DNA of 64,000 bases from NCBI GenBank assembly GCA_016715075.1, contig JADKBK010000009.1:62001-126000 (forward strand), in the 5' to 3' direction. Of this stretch, positions 1 through 8,003 are shown piece by piece; positions within the stretch are counted from its first letter, which is position 1; the number at the start of each line of letters is the position of its first letter. The stretch comes from Bacteroidales bacterium. GTDB lineage: Bacteria; Bacteroidota; Bacteroidia; Bacteroidales; VadinHA17. Made by a program: the position numbers and the translations under genes. The notes beneath the pieces were generated by a model. The model did no database searches, was not told the origin of the DNA, and saw nothing but the letters and a program-made list of their open reading frames with translations.

Positions 1-472
1 TCAGTTCCATATCGTGAATATCCTTCCCGTCTATGCAGAACCTTATTGCTGTCATATACCTGTGAAAACCGTTATAACCAGCTGCACCGGGATTCAGATA
101 TAATAATCCTGCTTTCCTGTCATACATGATTTTTGCAATGTGGGAATGACCACAGATGAAGATATCAGGCGGATTTTCATAGATTCCTTCCCTTACCAGT
201 TGATGATAATGACCGGGAGTTCCTCCAATATGAGTCATCCATATATTTACATCTTCTGCTTTGAAAAGGAGATTGTCTTTAAAACATCTCCTGACAATAT
301 CATTGTCAATATTTCCGTAAACAGCCTTAAGGGGTTTAAAAGCTGCAAGAGCATCTGCTGTCTCTATATTGCCTATATCCCCGGCATGCCATATCTCATC
401 GCTTAAAGCAAAATATTCGAAAAGACGCGGATGTATCCAGCCATGCGTATCTGATAAAAGACCTATTTTCAT
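1..472 (-). CDS. YfcE/MJ0936-type metallophosphoesterase (3' end cut by window)
   Basis: A phosphodiesterase of the calcineurin-like superfamily. Reading leftward from an ATG at 472, the protein opens with MKIGLLSDTHGW, then HAGDIG, YGNID, a THIGGTPGH segment and GHSH. These are the ordered metal-binding blocks (D-x-H, G-D, G-N-x-D, H, G-H-x-H) of the YfcE family. About 157 codons are visible and no stop is reached before position 1. Family members are usually 155-170 residues, so only the last few residues should be missing. It is divergent from rsmE, with about 90 bases between them. The physiological substrate cannot be read from the sequence. Family assignment is firm. Confidence 0.9.
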   Translation of the reverse strand, partial: MKIGLLSDTHGWIHPRLFEYFALSDEIWHAGDIGNIETADALAAFKPLKAVYGNIDNDIVRRCFKDNLLFKAEDVNIWMTHIGGTPGHYHQLVREGIYENPPDIFICGHSHIAKIMYDRKAGLLYLNPGAAGYNGFHRYMTAIRFCIDGKDIHDMEL

Positions 473-540
473 ATAAGCATAAAACTACTAAAAAAGCCAA
501 ATGTTTTTATGACAGATCATAAATGATAAATCAATTTACC

Positions 541-548
541 TAATTTTG
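541..548 (+). promoter_or_regulatory. Bacteroidota -7 promoter element before rsmE
   Basis: The octamer TAATTTTG matches the TAnnTTTG -7 consensus of Bacteroidota primary promoters. It ends 15 bases before the rsmE ATG at 564, so the leader would be very short. No good TTTG -33 element was seen at the usual spacing. Confidence 0.4.
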
Positions 549-563
549 TGTAAACCGTTGCCC

Positions 564-1268
564 ATGCAGATATTTTACGCACCTGATATTACCGGAAATG
601 ATTATATACTGGATGAAAATGAATCCAGGCATTGCATAAGGGTTTTAAGAATGAAGAGAGGAACGGAGGTCAGGATAATTGACGGCAAAGGAAACCTGTA
701 TGACGCCGTAATAGTCAATCCTGATCCCAGAAGATGTTCCCTGTCAATTACAGGAGTTTTTAAGGATTTTGAAACCAGGAATTACAGGCTTCATGTAGCA
801 ATTTCACCTCTTAAGAATTATGATCGATTTGAATGGTTCATTGAAAAAAGTGTTGAGATAGGAGTTGATGAGATCACTCCTCTTATCTGCTCAAATACTG
901 AAAAACCCGGAATAAAGAAGGAGAGGATTAATAATCTGATCATATCGGCAATGAAGCAATCACTGAAGTCCACTCTTACTATTATGAATGAGCCGTGCAC
1001 ATTTCATGATTTTATAAAAAGAGATTATTCCCAGGGAAGGATGATAGCCCACTGCAATGAAGATCAACCACGGAGCAAGATTGGGGACGTATATTCGAAA
1101 GGCTCCGATGCTATCCTGCTTATTGGTCCGGAAGGCGATTTCTCATCAGAAGAGATCAATTCAGCTATTAAGTATGGTTTTCTGCCTGTGCATCTCGGAA
1201 AGAGCCGGCTAAGAAGCGAAACAGCAGGCATTGCTGCCTGCTATTCCATTTATTATATAAACCAGTAA
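564..1268 (+). CDS. rsmE: 16S rRNA (uracil-1498-N3)-methyltransferase RsmE
   Basis: Methylates U1498 of 16S rRNA using S-adenosylmethionine. The protein has an N-terminal PUA-like part (MQIFYAPDI... SRHCIRVLRMK) and a C-terminal SPOUT knot marked by LIGPEGDF (about residues 186-193) and LGKSRLRSETA (about 211-221), which forms the SAM pocket. An in-frame TTG at 546 would add six residues, but homologues begin with the M-x-x-F-Y-x-P block, so the ATG at 564 is preferred, giving 234 residues. This is the normal family length. It stands alone and converges with the zinc-ribbon gene downstream. Confidence 0.95.
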   Translation: MQIFYAPDITGNDYILDENESRHCIRVLRMKRGTEVRIIDGKGNLYDAVIVNPDPRRCSLSITGVFKDFETRNYRLHVAISPLKNYDRFEWFIEKSVEIGVDEITPLICSNTEKPGIKKERINNLIISAMKQSLKSTLTIMNEPCTFHDFIKRDYSQGRMIAHCNEDQPRSKIGDVYSKGSDAILLIGPEGDFSSEEINSAIKYGFLPVHLGKSRLRSETAGIAACYSIYYINQ

Positions 1269-1277
1269 AATAAATTT

Positions 1278-1490
1278 TTACCTGGCAAAAAAATTCATCA
1301 CCTCTCCTATTTTCTTAACGGGCACTTTATAAAATTCAGTGAAATGGCACATTGAACATGAGATATAGGAAAATCTCCTGTTATGAAAACCGAAGATCCT
1401 TGTCATCATTGTACCTACAGTCCATATCTCACCTGATTCATACTGGCTGGTACCACATTTAGGGCACTTGTACTTTATTAGCTGGTCCAT
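1278..1490 (-). CDS. Small zinc-ribbon protein (DUF2082-like)
   Basis: A 70-residue protein with two CxxC pairs, YKCPKCGT near residue 9 and SCSMCHF near residue 45, spaced as in a zinc ribbon. The family is annotated as a nucleic-acid-binding zinc ribbon (DUF2082) of unknown role. Its ATG overlaps the stop codon of the preceding ribbon-helix-helix gene (TAATG on the minus strand), which implies translational coupling. It is the last gene of a three-gene operon with the SPFH protein. Binding to nucleic acid is inferred from the fold only. Confidence 0.75.
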   Translation of the reverse strand: MDQLIKYKCPKCGTSQYESGEIWTVGTMMTRIFGFHNRRFSYISCSMCHFTEFYKVPVKKIGEVMNFFAR

Positions 1491-1669
1491 TACTTTTCCG
1501 GTTTATTGTTTTCTGACTTTGATTTCCATCTTCCTGATTTCTTAAGAGCCTGATCGAGTATATACTCAATCTGTCCGTTGATACTGCGGAATTCATCGGC
1601 AGACCATTTTTCCAAAGCTTTTAACTTCTCAGGATCGATCCTCAGAACAAATGGTTTTTTTTCGCTCAT
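1490..1669 (-). CDS. Ribbon-helix-helix (Arc/MetJ-like) small DNA-binding protein
   Basis: A 59-residue open frame starting MSEKKPFVLRIDPEK, followed by two predicted helices (LKALEKWSADEF and SINGQIEYILDQALKK). A short beta strand and two helices is the layout of Arc-type ribbon-helix-helix proteins, in which the strand residues contact DNA as a dimer. The tail is basic and polar. Its start lies one base after the stop of the SPFH gene, and its stop overlaps the start of the zinc-ribbon gene. It could regulate its own operon, or resemble an antitoxin. No toxin gene is adjacent. The coding call rests on motif and on tight coupling to both neighbours. Confidence 0.8.
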   Translation of the reverse strand: MSEKKPFVLRIDPEKLKALEKWSADEFRSINGQIEYILDQALKKSGRWKSKSENNKPEK

Positions 1670-1670
1670 A

Positions 1671-2525
1671 TTATGTATGCAATGTACCGGTATTGACTAC
1701 AGGAGTGGCATCCTTGTCTCCGCAGAGAACAACCATAAGGTTACTGACCATCGCGGCTTTCTTCTCCTCGTCGAGCTCTACTATATTCTTATTGGATAAT
1801 TGTTCCAGTGCCATTTCAACCATCGACACTGCGCCTTCTACGATCTTGAACCTTGCAGATACAACTGCAGATGCCTGTTGCCTTCTGAGCATCGCATTGG
1901 CAATCTCCTCTGCATAGGCTATATAATTGATCCTTGCCTCAATTACCTCAATACCGGCAATCTGAAGTCGCTCCCTGATCTCTCTCTCGAGCTCGCTGTT
2001 CACCTCTTCCCCCCCGCTTCTTAAAGCAATGACTGCATCATGATCCTCAAAATTGTCATAAGGATACAGTCCTGCCAGTTTGCGCAATGCAGCATCACTC
2101 TGAACCAATACAAAATGCTGAAAATCATCAACATCAAATACTGCATTATAGGTCTCTGAGACTCTCCAGACCAGCACCAGACCAATTTTTATGGGATTAC
2201 CGATCTTATCATTGACCTTGATAGGTTCACTGTTGAAATTCCTGGCTCTCAGTGATACCCTCCTCTTGATATAGAAAGGATTTACCCAGAAAAATCCATT
2301 GTCACGGATTGTTCCTTTGTATGCACCGAACAGTACCATAACACACGATCCGTTTGGGTAGACCACTGTGAACCCAAAAATTGTGAAAAAGAACAGCAGA
2401 ATCAGAAGTACACCCGGCAGGATCATTTGAAGAACAAATCCACCGATTGCTCCGCCTAGAAACAGAATAGCAAAAAACAGGGCCAGATAACCAGAGACAG
2501 GCTTAACAGTAAATTCTTTTTTCAT
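1671..2525 (-). CDS. SPFH (band 7 / stomatin-like) membrane protein
   Basis: A 284-residue protein with two adjacent hydrophobic segments at about residues 12-32 and 34-55 (GYLALFFAILFLGG; GVLLILLFFFTIFG), followed by an SPFH domain (FTVVYPNGSCVMVLFG ... GFFWVNPF) and an alpha-helical tail rich in Glu, Ala and Arg (EIANAMLRRQQASAVVSARFKIVEGA). SPFH proteins oligomerise at membranes and scaffold microdomains. The exact role of this one is unknown. It heads an operon with a ribbon-helix-helix protein and a zinc-ribbon protein. A good promoter (TTTG-N20-TATCTTTG) lies just upstream. Confidence 0.9.
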   Translation of the reverse strand: MKKEFTVKPVSGYLALFFAILFLGGAIGGFVLQMILPGVLLILLFFFTIFGFTVVYPNGSCVMVLFGAYKGTIRDNGFFWVNPFYIKRRVSLRARNFNSEPIKVNDKIGNPIKIGLVLVWRVSETYNAVFDVDDFQHFVLVQSDAALRKLAGLYPYDNFEDHDAVIALRSGGEEVNSELEREIRERLQIAGIEVIEARINYIAYAEEIANAMLRRQQASAVVSARFKIVEGAVSMVEMALEQLSNKNIVELDEEKKAAMVSNLMVVLCGDKDATPVVNTGTLHT

Positions 2526-2550
2526 TGTATATGATATTATATTAATATCA

Positions 2551-2582
2551 CAAAGATATTATTTTAAATATTAAAAACCAAA
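2551..2582 (-). promoter_or_regulatory. Promoter of the SPFH operon
   Basis: On the minus strand, TTTG (2582-2579), 20 bases, then TATCTTTG (2558-2551) fit the Bacteroidota TTTG / TAnnTTTG consensus and spacing. The expected start would be close to 2544, giving a leader of about 20 bases. The -33 element sits in the T-tract of the terminator of the upstream gene. Confidence 0.65.
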
Positions 2583-2611
2583 AAAAACACAGGAAAAATT
2601 CCTGTGTTTTT
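2583..2611 (-). terminator. Intrinsic terminator after the 65-residue ORF
   Basis: An inverted repeat AAAACACAGGAA / TTCCTGTGTTTT with a short loop. On the minus strand it is followed by a run of T, as expected for a rho-independent terminator of the gene ending at 2619. Confidence 0.7.
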
Positions 2612-2618
2612 AAGATTT

Positions 2619-2816
2619 TCAATGATGCTTCCTGATTTTTGCAATCAGTTTATCGGTCAGCTCTCTCTCAGGAACTGCTTTAACAATCCGGAGGAGATCA
2701 ATCACATCACAGAATTGAGCTTTTAAGCCCCATGCATCTTCGATAAGATCGACATCTTTGAGAATAATTTCGTGATATGAAATAAATTGGGTAGAAAGTT
2801 TTTCCATAGGCTTCAT
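2619..2816 (-). CDS. Hypothetical 65-residue protein
   Basis: A short charged protein (MKPMEKLSTQFISYHEI...KLIAKIRKHH) with no signal peptide or membrane segment. An alternative start is the Met at 2807. A clear terminator follows the stop, which supports transcription of the frame. No known family was recognised. It lies between the SPFH operon and the ECF sigma gene, all on the same strand. Confidence 0.5.
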   Translation of the reverse strand: MKPMEKLSTQFISYHEIILKDVDLIEDAWGLKAQFCDVIDLLRIVKAVPERELTDKLIAKIRKHH

Positions 2817-2915
2817 ATACTTGTTTTTCTGAAAACGGCCAGGAAAAAATAATATTGCATAAACAGAAGATTATTCTGAGTTATGCCCTTCTACACGGAT
2901 TTCATACCTGAAACA

Positions 2916-3503
2916 TCAACTCAGGGAAAGGCTTATCTTTTTCTCATCCATTATTTTCCTCAGGTTAATGAGAGCATATCTCATCCTTCCAAGAGCTGTA
3001 TTGATGCTGACATCGGTAATTTCAGCTATCTCCTTAAAGCTCAGCCCTGCATAATGACGTAGAATAATTACTTCTCTCTGATCATCAGGCAGATGTGTAA
3101 TCATTTTCCTGACATCCTTCTGAATCTGACGTTTTATCATATCAGCTTCCGCATTGTTTTCAGCAAATTTTGTGGAATTGAAGATATCAGATTCGTAATT
3201 GTCATTAGACACGGTATTCATCTGTTTAACCCTGCGGAAATGGTCTATAATGAGGTTATGCGATATTCGCATTACCCACGAGATAAATTTCCCGTTATCA
3301 ATATACCTTCCTGATTTTACAGATTGAATCACCTTCAGGAAAGTATCCTGAAAGATGTCTTCAGCAAGCGCCTGATCGCGTATATAAAGACTTATATACG
3401 CAAATACTTTGTTCTTATGACGGTGGATTAGTTCCTCAAAACAAGACTGCTCACCTTTTATAAACTTCATTATCAGTTCATAATCGGAATTCATTTTACT
3501 CAT
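2916..3503 (-). CDS. ECF-type RNA polymerase sigma factor
   Basis: A 195-residue sigma-70 family protein. Region 2 appears at about residues 25-95 (EDIFQDTFLKVIQ, SWVMRISHNLIIDHFRR), covering core binding and -10 recognition. Region 4 is near 135-185 (LPDDQREVIILRHYAGLSFKEIAEI), a helix-turn-helix for -35 recognition. The length and absence of regions 1 and 3 are typical of ECF factors. No anti-sigma gene is next to it, so its control is not visible here. Translation may start at 3503 or at a second Met at 3494. It is divergent from uvrA. Confidence 0.93.
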   Translation of the reverse strand: MSKMNSDYELIMKFIKGEQSCFEELIHRHKNKVFAYISLYIRDQALAEDIFQDTFLKVIQSVKSGRYIDNGKFISWVMRISHNLIIDHFRRVKQMNTVSNDNYESDIFNSTKFAENNAEADMIKRQIQKDVRKMITHLPDDQREVIILRHYAGLSFKEIAEITDVSINTALGRMRYALINLRKIMDEKKISLSLS

Positions 3504-3669
3504 AACTCTCTCTTTAATTTATCAGAGTAGAGATGTATCTATAGGCAGTCCTCCTTTATTGAGATTTTGTTTGATATGCAAAGAAAACAATTTTTTTTGA
3601 TTTGAATGTATTACTTTTGGATTTTAACAGGTTTTAAGGAATTTTAACATAATTGACAAAAGATCAGAT

Positions 3670-6453
3670 ATGCAGGGGTTTATTGAAATAAGGGGGGCAA
3701 GGGTACATAATCTGAAAAATGCCAGTCTTAATATCCCCAGGGATAAGCTTGTAGTAATAACGGGTGTTTCCGGTTCCGGAAAATCTTCGCTGGCCTTCGA
3801 CACAATATATGCCGAAGGGCAGAGAAGATATGTCGAGAGTCTCTCGTCATATGCCAGGCAATTCCTTGGAAGGATGAACAAGCCCGAGGTGGATTTCATA
3901 AATGGCATCCCTCCTGCCATTGCTATTGAGCAGAAGGTAAACAGCCGCAATCCAAGGTCTACCGTTGGAACTTCGACTGAAATATATGACTATATAAGAC
4001 TTCTGTTCGCAAGGATCGGACGGACATATTCTCCTGTCTCAGGCTCAGAGGTTAAGAAGCACAGCGTTGATGATATTGTGGATTTCTTAGCCTCTCTGCC
4101 CGAGGGTACAAAGGCCATTATTACCTCGTGCGGAATAATCCCCGATAATATCGAAATTTCTGAATATTTTTCATTTCTGATCAAACAGGGGTTCAGCCGA
4201 ATCGAATATGAAGGAGATCTGATCAAGCTTGATGATATAGCCTCATATGACAGGTATAAACCCGGGCAATGTGTCAATATTGTGATTGACAGACTTGTTA
4301 TCAGTCATTCAGCGGACAGTTTCAGCAGGGCTGCAGATTCAGCCCAGACAGCCTTTCAAACCGGTAAAGGTTTTTGCCAGGTCGTTATTCTTGATGAAAA
4401 TAGCATAAGAAGAGAAAACTTTTCAAATCTTTTTGAAGCAGACGGGATAATCTTTGAGGAGCCCACCGAATACCTTTTCAGCTTCAATAATCCGCTGGGA
4501 GCATGTCCTGTTTGCGAAGGTTACAGCAAGATCATAGGAGTTGACGAGAACCTTGTTATACCTAATCAGAACCTTTCCGTTTATGAGGATGCCATTGTAT
4601 GCTGGAAAGGTGAAACTATGAAAAAATGGAAGGAGAGGCTGATTGCCAATGCCGAACAATTTGATTTCCCTGTTCACAAACCTTTTTACCAGCTCACGGA
4701 TGACCAGAAACAACTTCTGTGGAAAGGGAATAAATATTTTTATGGTATTGACCGTTTCTTTCAGCACCTGGAGGAGAAAAAATATAAAATACAATACAGG
4801 GTTCTTCTGAGCCGCTACAGGGGAAAGACAATATGTCCCGAATGTAAGGGAGCCAGGCTGAGAAAAGAGGCTGGTTATGTAAAAATTGCCGGTTATTCTG
4901 TACAGGAACTTGTTTCAATGCCCGTCGGGAAATTATATGATGTAATAGAAAATATTAAGCTGAGTGAGGAAGATGAGAAAATCGCTGAGAGGCTGATGAA
5001 AGAGATCAGAGTGAGGTTGAGGTTTCTTATCGATGTAGGATTGCCTTATCTTACGCTTGACAGGCTCTCTGCTTCACTGTCGGGTGGAGAATCCCAGAGA
5101 ATTAATCTTTCGACATCACTTGGCAGCAACCTTGTAGGATCGATGTACATACTTGATGAGCCCAGCATAGGATTGCATCCGAGAGATACAAATCTTTTAA
5201 TACGGGTTCTGAAGGAGTTGAGGGATCTGGGCAATTCCGTTATTGTTGTGGAACATGAGGAGGAGATAATAAGAGCAGCTGATGAGATTATAGATATGGG
5301 TCCTGAGGCAGGAAGGCTTGGAGGTGAGGTGGTTTACCAGGGGGGGCTCGACCTGACAACGGCAAACAAATCGCTGACAGCAGGTTATCTCAGCGGCAGG
5401 CTCGCGGTTCCCATTCCAAAGAGCAGAAGGAAATGGAACAGCTTTATAGAGATAAAGGGCGCAAGGGAAAATAATCTAAAGGCTATCGATGTAAAGTTTC
5501 CTCTCCATACTATAACTGCAGTTACTGGTGTGAGCGGGTCAGGTAAATCCAGCCTTGTATCAGACATTTTATACAGGGTCCTTTCCAACAGGATTAACGG
5601 AAATAATCTCCGGCCGGGCCAGTTCAGGGATATATCCGGCGATATTTCGAGGATAACTGCAGTGGAGCTGGTGGATCAGAATCCTATCGGAAAGTCAAGC
5701 AGATCAAATCCTGTTACTTATCTCAAGGCATATGATGAGATTCGCAAGCTCTATTCGGAACAGCAGGCATCGGTTCAAAACAATTTCAAGGCGTCTCATT
5801 TTTCCTTTAATATTGAGGGAGGTAGATGCGAGGAGTGTCAGGGTGAAGGAATAATCAGAGTTGAAATGCAATTCATGGCGGATGTTGAACTGACATGCGA
5901 GAGCTGCAAGGGGATGAGGTTTCGCAAGGATATTCTCGAAGTAAGGTATCATGGCAGGAATATTTATGATATGCTTGAGATGACTATTGATGATGCCATT
6001 GACTTTTTCAATCAGCATCCCGGGAAAAGTGAAAAGAGAATAGTAGAAAAGCTGAAGCCCCTGTCTGATGTAGGGCTGGGATATATCAAGATGGGACAAT
6101 CGTCGAGTACTCTTTCAGGCGGAGAGAGTCAGCGTGTCAAGCTTGCATATTTTCTGAGCCAGGAACGTGGCAGCGGACATATCCTCTTCATATTTGATGA
6201 GCCAACTACCGGGCTTCACTTTCATGATATCAACAAACTGCTTAAATCTATCAATGCACTTGTTGATCATGGTCATTCAGTGATATTGATTGAACATAAT
6301 CAGGAGGTTATTAAAAGTTCCGACTGGATCATTGATCTGGGTCCTGAAGGAGGCGAAGAGGGAGGCTATGTGGTATTCGAAGGCAAACCTGAGGATCTCG
6401 TTAAGTGCAAGGAATCATATACCGGAAGGTTTCTGTCAGGTAAATTGAAATAA
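3670..6453 (+). CDS. uvrA: UvrABC excinuclease subunit A
   Basis: DNA damage recognition ATPase of nucleotide excision repair. It has the duplicated ABC layout: Walker A GVSGSGKS at residues 32-39 and again near 621; signature LSGGESQRINLS with LDEPSIGLHPRD, then LSGGESQRVKLA with DEPTTGLHFHD. Zinc-binding Cys pairs are present (CPVC; CPEC; and CEECQGEG...CESCKG). At 927 residues it is full length for UvrA. Bacteroidota often carry two UvrA paralogues, and which one this is cannot be decided here. It is monocistronic, ending in a hairpin. Confidence 0.97.
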   Translation: MQGFIEIRGARVHNLKNASLNIPRDKLVVITGVSGSGKSSLAFDTIYAEGQRRYVESLSSYARQFLGRMNKPEVDFINGIPPAIAIEQKVNSRNPRSTVGTSTEIYDYIRLLFARIGRTYSPVSGSEVKKHSVDDIVDFLASLPEGTKAIITSCGIIPDNIEISEYFSFLIKQGFSRIEYEGDLIKLDDIASYDRYKPGQCVNIVIDRLVISHSADSFSRAADSAQTAFQTGKGFCQVVILDENSIRRENFSNLFEADGIIFEEPTEYLFSFNNPLGACPVCEGYSKIIGVDENLVIPNQNLSVYEDAIVCWKGETMKKWKERLIANAEQFDFPVHKPFYQLTDDQKQLLWKGNKYFYGIDRFFQHLEEKKYKIQYRVLLSRYRGKTICPECKGARLRKEAGYVKIAGYSVQELVSMPVGKLYDVIENIKLSEEDEKIAERLMKEIRVRLRFLIDVGLPYLTLDRLSASLSGGESQRINLSTSLGSNLVGSMYILDEPSIGLHPRDTNLLIRVLKELRDLGNSVIVVEHEEEIIRAADEIIDMGPEAGRLGGEVVYQGGLDLTTANKSLTAGYLSGRLAVPIPKSRRKWNSFIEIKGARENNLKAIDVKFPLHTITAVTGVSGSGKSSLVSDILYRVLSNRINGNNLRPGQFRDISGDISRITAVELVDQNPIGKSSRSNPVTYLKAYDEIRKLYSEQQASVQNNFKASHFSFNIEGGRCEECQGEGIIRVEMQFMADVELTCESCKGMRFRKDILEVRYHGRNIYDMLEMTIDDAIDFFNQHPGKSEKRIVEKLKPLSDVGLGYIKMGQSSSTLSGGESQRVKLAYFLSQERGSGHILFIFDEPTTGLHFHDINKLLKSINALVDHGHSVILIEHNQEVIKSSDWIIDLGPEGGEEGGYVVFEGKPEDLVKCKESYTGRFLSGKLK

Positions 6454-6458
6454 AAAAG

Positions 6459-6486
6459 GCAGAGCCGTTGCGTACAACGGCTCTGC
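6459..6486 (-). terminator. Terminator between convergent uvrA and secreted ORF
   Basis: A perfect 12-bp stem GCAGAGCCGTTG / CAACGGCTCTGC with a CGTA loop. The T-run lies on the minus-strand side (CCTTTTTTA), so it best serves the leftward gene ending at 6511. A second small stem (ATATCG / CGATAT, 6491-6510) followed by a T-rich stretch could serve uvrA. Confidence 0.7.
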
Positions 6487-6510
6487 ACATATATCGTACA
6501 AATGCGATAT

Positions 6511-6954
6511 TTATTTTTTTACCTTAAAGCCAAACATAATTGAAACACAGCCGCTGACGGGTGTCTCCCCTGGTTTATTAAATGAATTGACTTTGATAAC
6601 AAGCTTCAGCTGCTGACTCGACTGCAGCTTGAAGTCCCATGTCTTTGCATAGTTGGAATCCTTATTAGAATAGAGTACATTCTTATTGGCATCGAGTATC
6701 CTGAATTCAACATTTGGGAGCTTATCTTCACCGCATATTGCCACCCTGTAGTCCATATCAGAATAAAAAGTCTTATACAGTTCAGCCTCTTCTCCTTCGA
6801 CAAGAATTGCTGCATGATAATTACCATCGTGAGTATAACTTCCAAGTTCAGGCAGGCATATCTTTTTTGCAAAAGCTTTGCACTGAGCCTCAGCATTAAC
6901 AGTAGTTGCAAGTATAAACATAGCAAGTACCGGAATTATTCTGAATATTCTCAT
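6511..6954 (-). CDS. Secreted hypothetical protein
   Basis: A 147-residue protein with a clear signal peptide (MRIFRIIPVLAMFILATTVNA) and likely cleavage near AEAQC. The mature part is beta-rich (YRVAICGEDKLPNVEFRIL, KLVIKVNSF, CVSIMFGFKVKK) and holds four Cys. No family was recognised with confidence. It ends near the strong hairpin shared with uvrA. Eight bases upstream on the same strand ends the frameshifted lipoprotein gene, so the two are probably one transcript. Confidence 0.7.
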   Translation of the reverse strand: MRIFRIIPVLAMFILATTVNAEAQCKAFAKKICLPELGSYTHDGNYHAAILVEGEEAELYKTFYSDMDYRVAICGEDKLPNVEFRILDANKNVLYSNKDSNYAKTWDFKLQSSQQLKLVIKVNSFNKPGETPVSGCVSIMFGFKVKK

Positions 6955-6962
6955 GGCTATTG

Positions 6963-7166
6963 TTATTTTACAAATGAAGTTCTAATCTCAGCAACCACTG
7001 CGGCCAGTTCTTTAAATACAGCAGGCGTCATATCTGTCTTAATTTCCGACTTAAGAACAGTTGAGTTTGTATTTTTGTCAAATTCAGGTCTGACAGCTGA
7101 GGTGGTAATTGATATTTTGTCAAAAACAGCTTTAAGCCTCGGTAACCTGAACAATAATTTCATCAA
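6963..7166 (-). CDS. C-terminal fragment of frameshifted lipoprotein
   Basis: This frame (67 codons from the listed Met) is not an independent gene. From LKAVFDKISITTSAV onward it is the continuation of the lipoprotein at 7132-7884, displaced by one base. Removing one C of the CC pair at 7137-7138 (one G on the coding strand) changes ...VTEA-stop into ...VTELKAVFDK and joins the two frames. The first residues of this frame (MMKLLFRLPR) are therefore an out-of-frame reading. See the N-terminal part for function. Confidence 0.6.
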   Translation of the reverse strand: MMKLLFRLPRLKAVFDKISITTSAVRPEFDKNTNSTVLKSEIKTDMTPAVFKELAAVVAEIRTSFVK

Positions 7167-7884
7167 CCGCGGGGTTTCCTTTATTAGAGTTCAGCAGATT
7201 CAGAAGAATGTCGATTGAGAGTTTCTGGTCGATGATCCTGCCGACGAGTTTATTTCCATTAAAGTCTTTCTCGTCAACAAGCTGTGTTGAGATATAAAGA
7301 CCTTCAAACCAACCTCCCACCAAAACAATGGCAGCAATGGCTGACTGTCCGTTATCCTCAAGATATGAATTTGAATTCATGAAGGTCTCGCTGACGATCT
7401 CCATTATAACTTCGCTGTTATTGATGTTTTCCTCAAGTCTGTCTATTGTAGCCTGGTCTATTGCTTTAAGTATCCCTAAACCATCAGCCATTTTCTTGGC
7501 AGAATTCATATAATCAATAATCAGCTGTGTCTGTTCATAAAGACTGGCAAAGCTCAGATCGCAGGTATAAATACCAAGATTCAGAGCCATGCTTTTATTT
7601 GTTACATAATTATTCTTATTTCCTATCGGATTAAGCAGTGACAGGTCAAATTTGGCGCCGGTTGATTTGACAAGCATTGCTGATTCAAGCGGAGATGGCA
7701 AAGCGTTAAAGATCTTCTCAGCTTTTTTCATATCGTCATAGACAGCCGGATTGACCGTTGGCACTTCTACAGCATCCCCTTCAGCAGGTGCTTTGCTTCC
7801 TCCCGACTTGCAGCAGGTAAGCATACTTGTAAGAAGTAAGACTCCCAACAGGATCCCTGTACCAATTCCGAATTTTTTATTCAT
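7132..7884 (-). CDS. Lipoprotein of unknown function (N-terminal part, frameshifted)
   Basis: The protein starts MNKKFGIGTGILLGVLLLTS and has a lipobox-like LTCC near residue 23, so it is probably a lipoprotein. The mature part is mostly helical (MKKAEKIFNALPSPLESAM, MALNLGIYTCDLSFASLYEQ, LEDNGQSAIAAIVLVGGWFEG). I recall similar uncharacterised Bacteroidota proteins that continue about 60 residues past this stop with an L-K-x-x-F-D-K segment, which is present in the neighbouring frame at 6963-7140. The stop at 7132 is thus best explained by one extra base at 7137-7138. Confidence 0.75.
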   Translation of the reverse strand: MNKKFGIGTGILLGVLLLTSMLTCCKSGGSKAPAEGDAVEVPTVNPAVYDDMKKAEKIFNALPSPLESAMLVKSTGAKFDLSLLNPIGNKNNYVTNKSMALNLGIYTCDLSFASLYEQTQLIIDYMNSAKKMADGLGILKAIDQATIDRLEENINNSEVIMEIVSETFMNSNSYLEDNGQSAIAAIVLVGGWFEGLYISTQLVDEKDFNGNKLVGRIIDQKLSIDILLNLLNSNKGNPAVDEIIVQVTEA

Positions 7885-7978
7885 GGTTAAAAATTTTAGG
7901 TATTACAAGTAATTGCGCACTAAATTAGTATATTATTTTTATTTTTCAAAAACAGCTTTAAGTAATTGATGCTATTTG

Positions 7979-7986
7979 TAACTTTG
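7979..7986 (+). promoter_or_regulatory. -7 promoter element before 172-residue ORF
   Basis: TAACTTTG matches the TAnnTTTG consensus and ends 17 bases before the ATG at 8004. The -33 region shows no clear TTTG at the usual spacing. Confidence 0.4.
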
Positions 7987-8003
7987 GCGCAAAGATTCAT
8001 GAA

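Noticed and set aside
1490..1669. Antitoxin of a toxin-antitoxin pair
   Set aside because: The ribbon-helix-helix protein fits, but the neighbours are an SPFH protein and a zinc-ribbon protein, neither of which is a known toxin.
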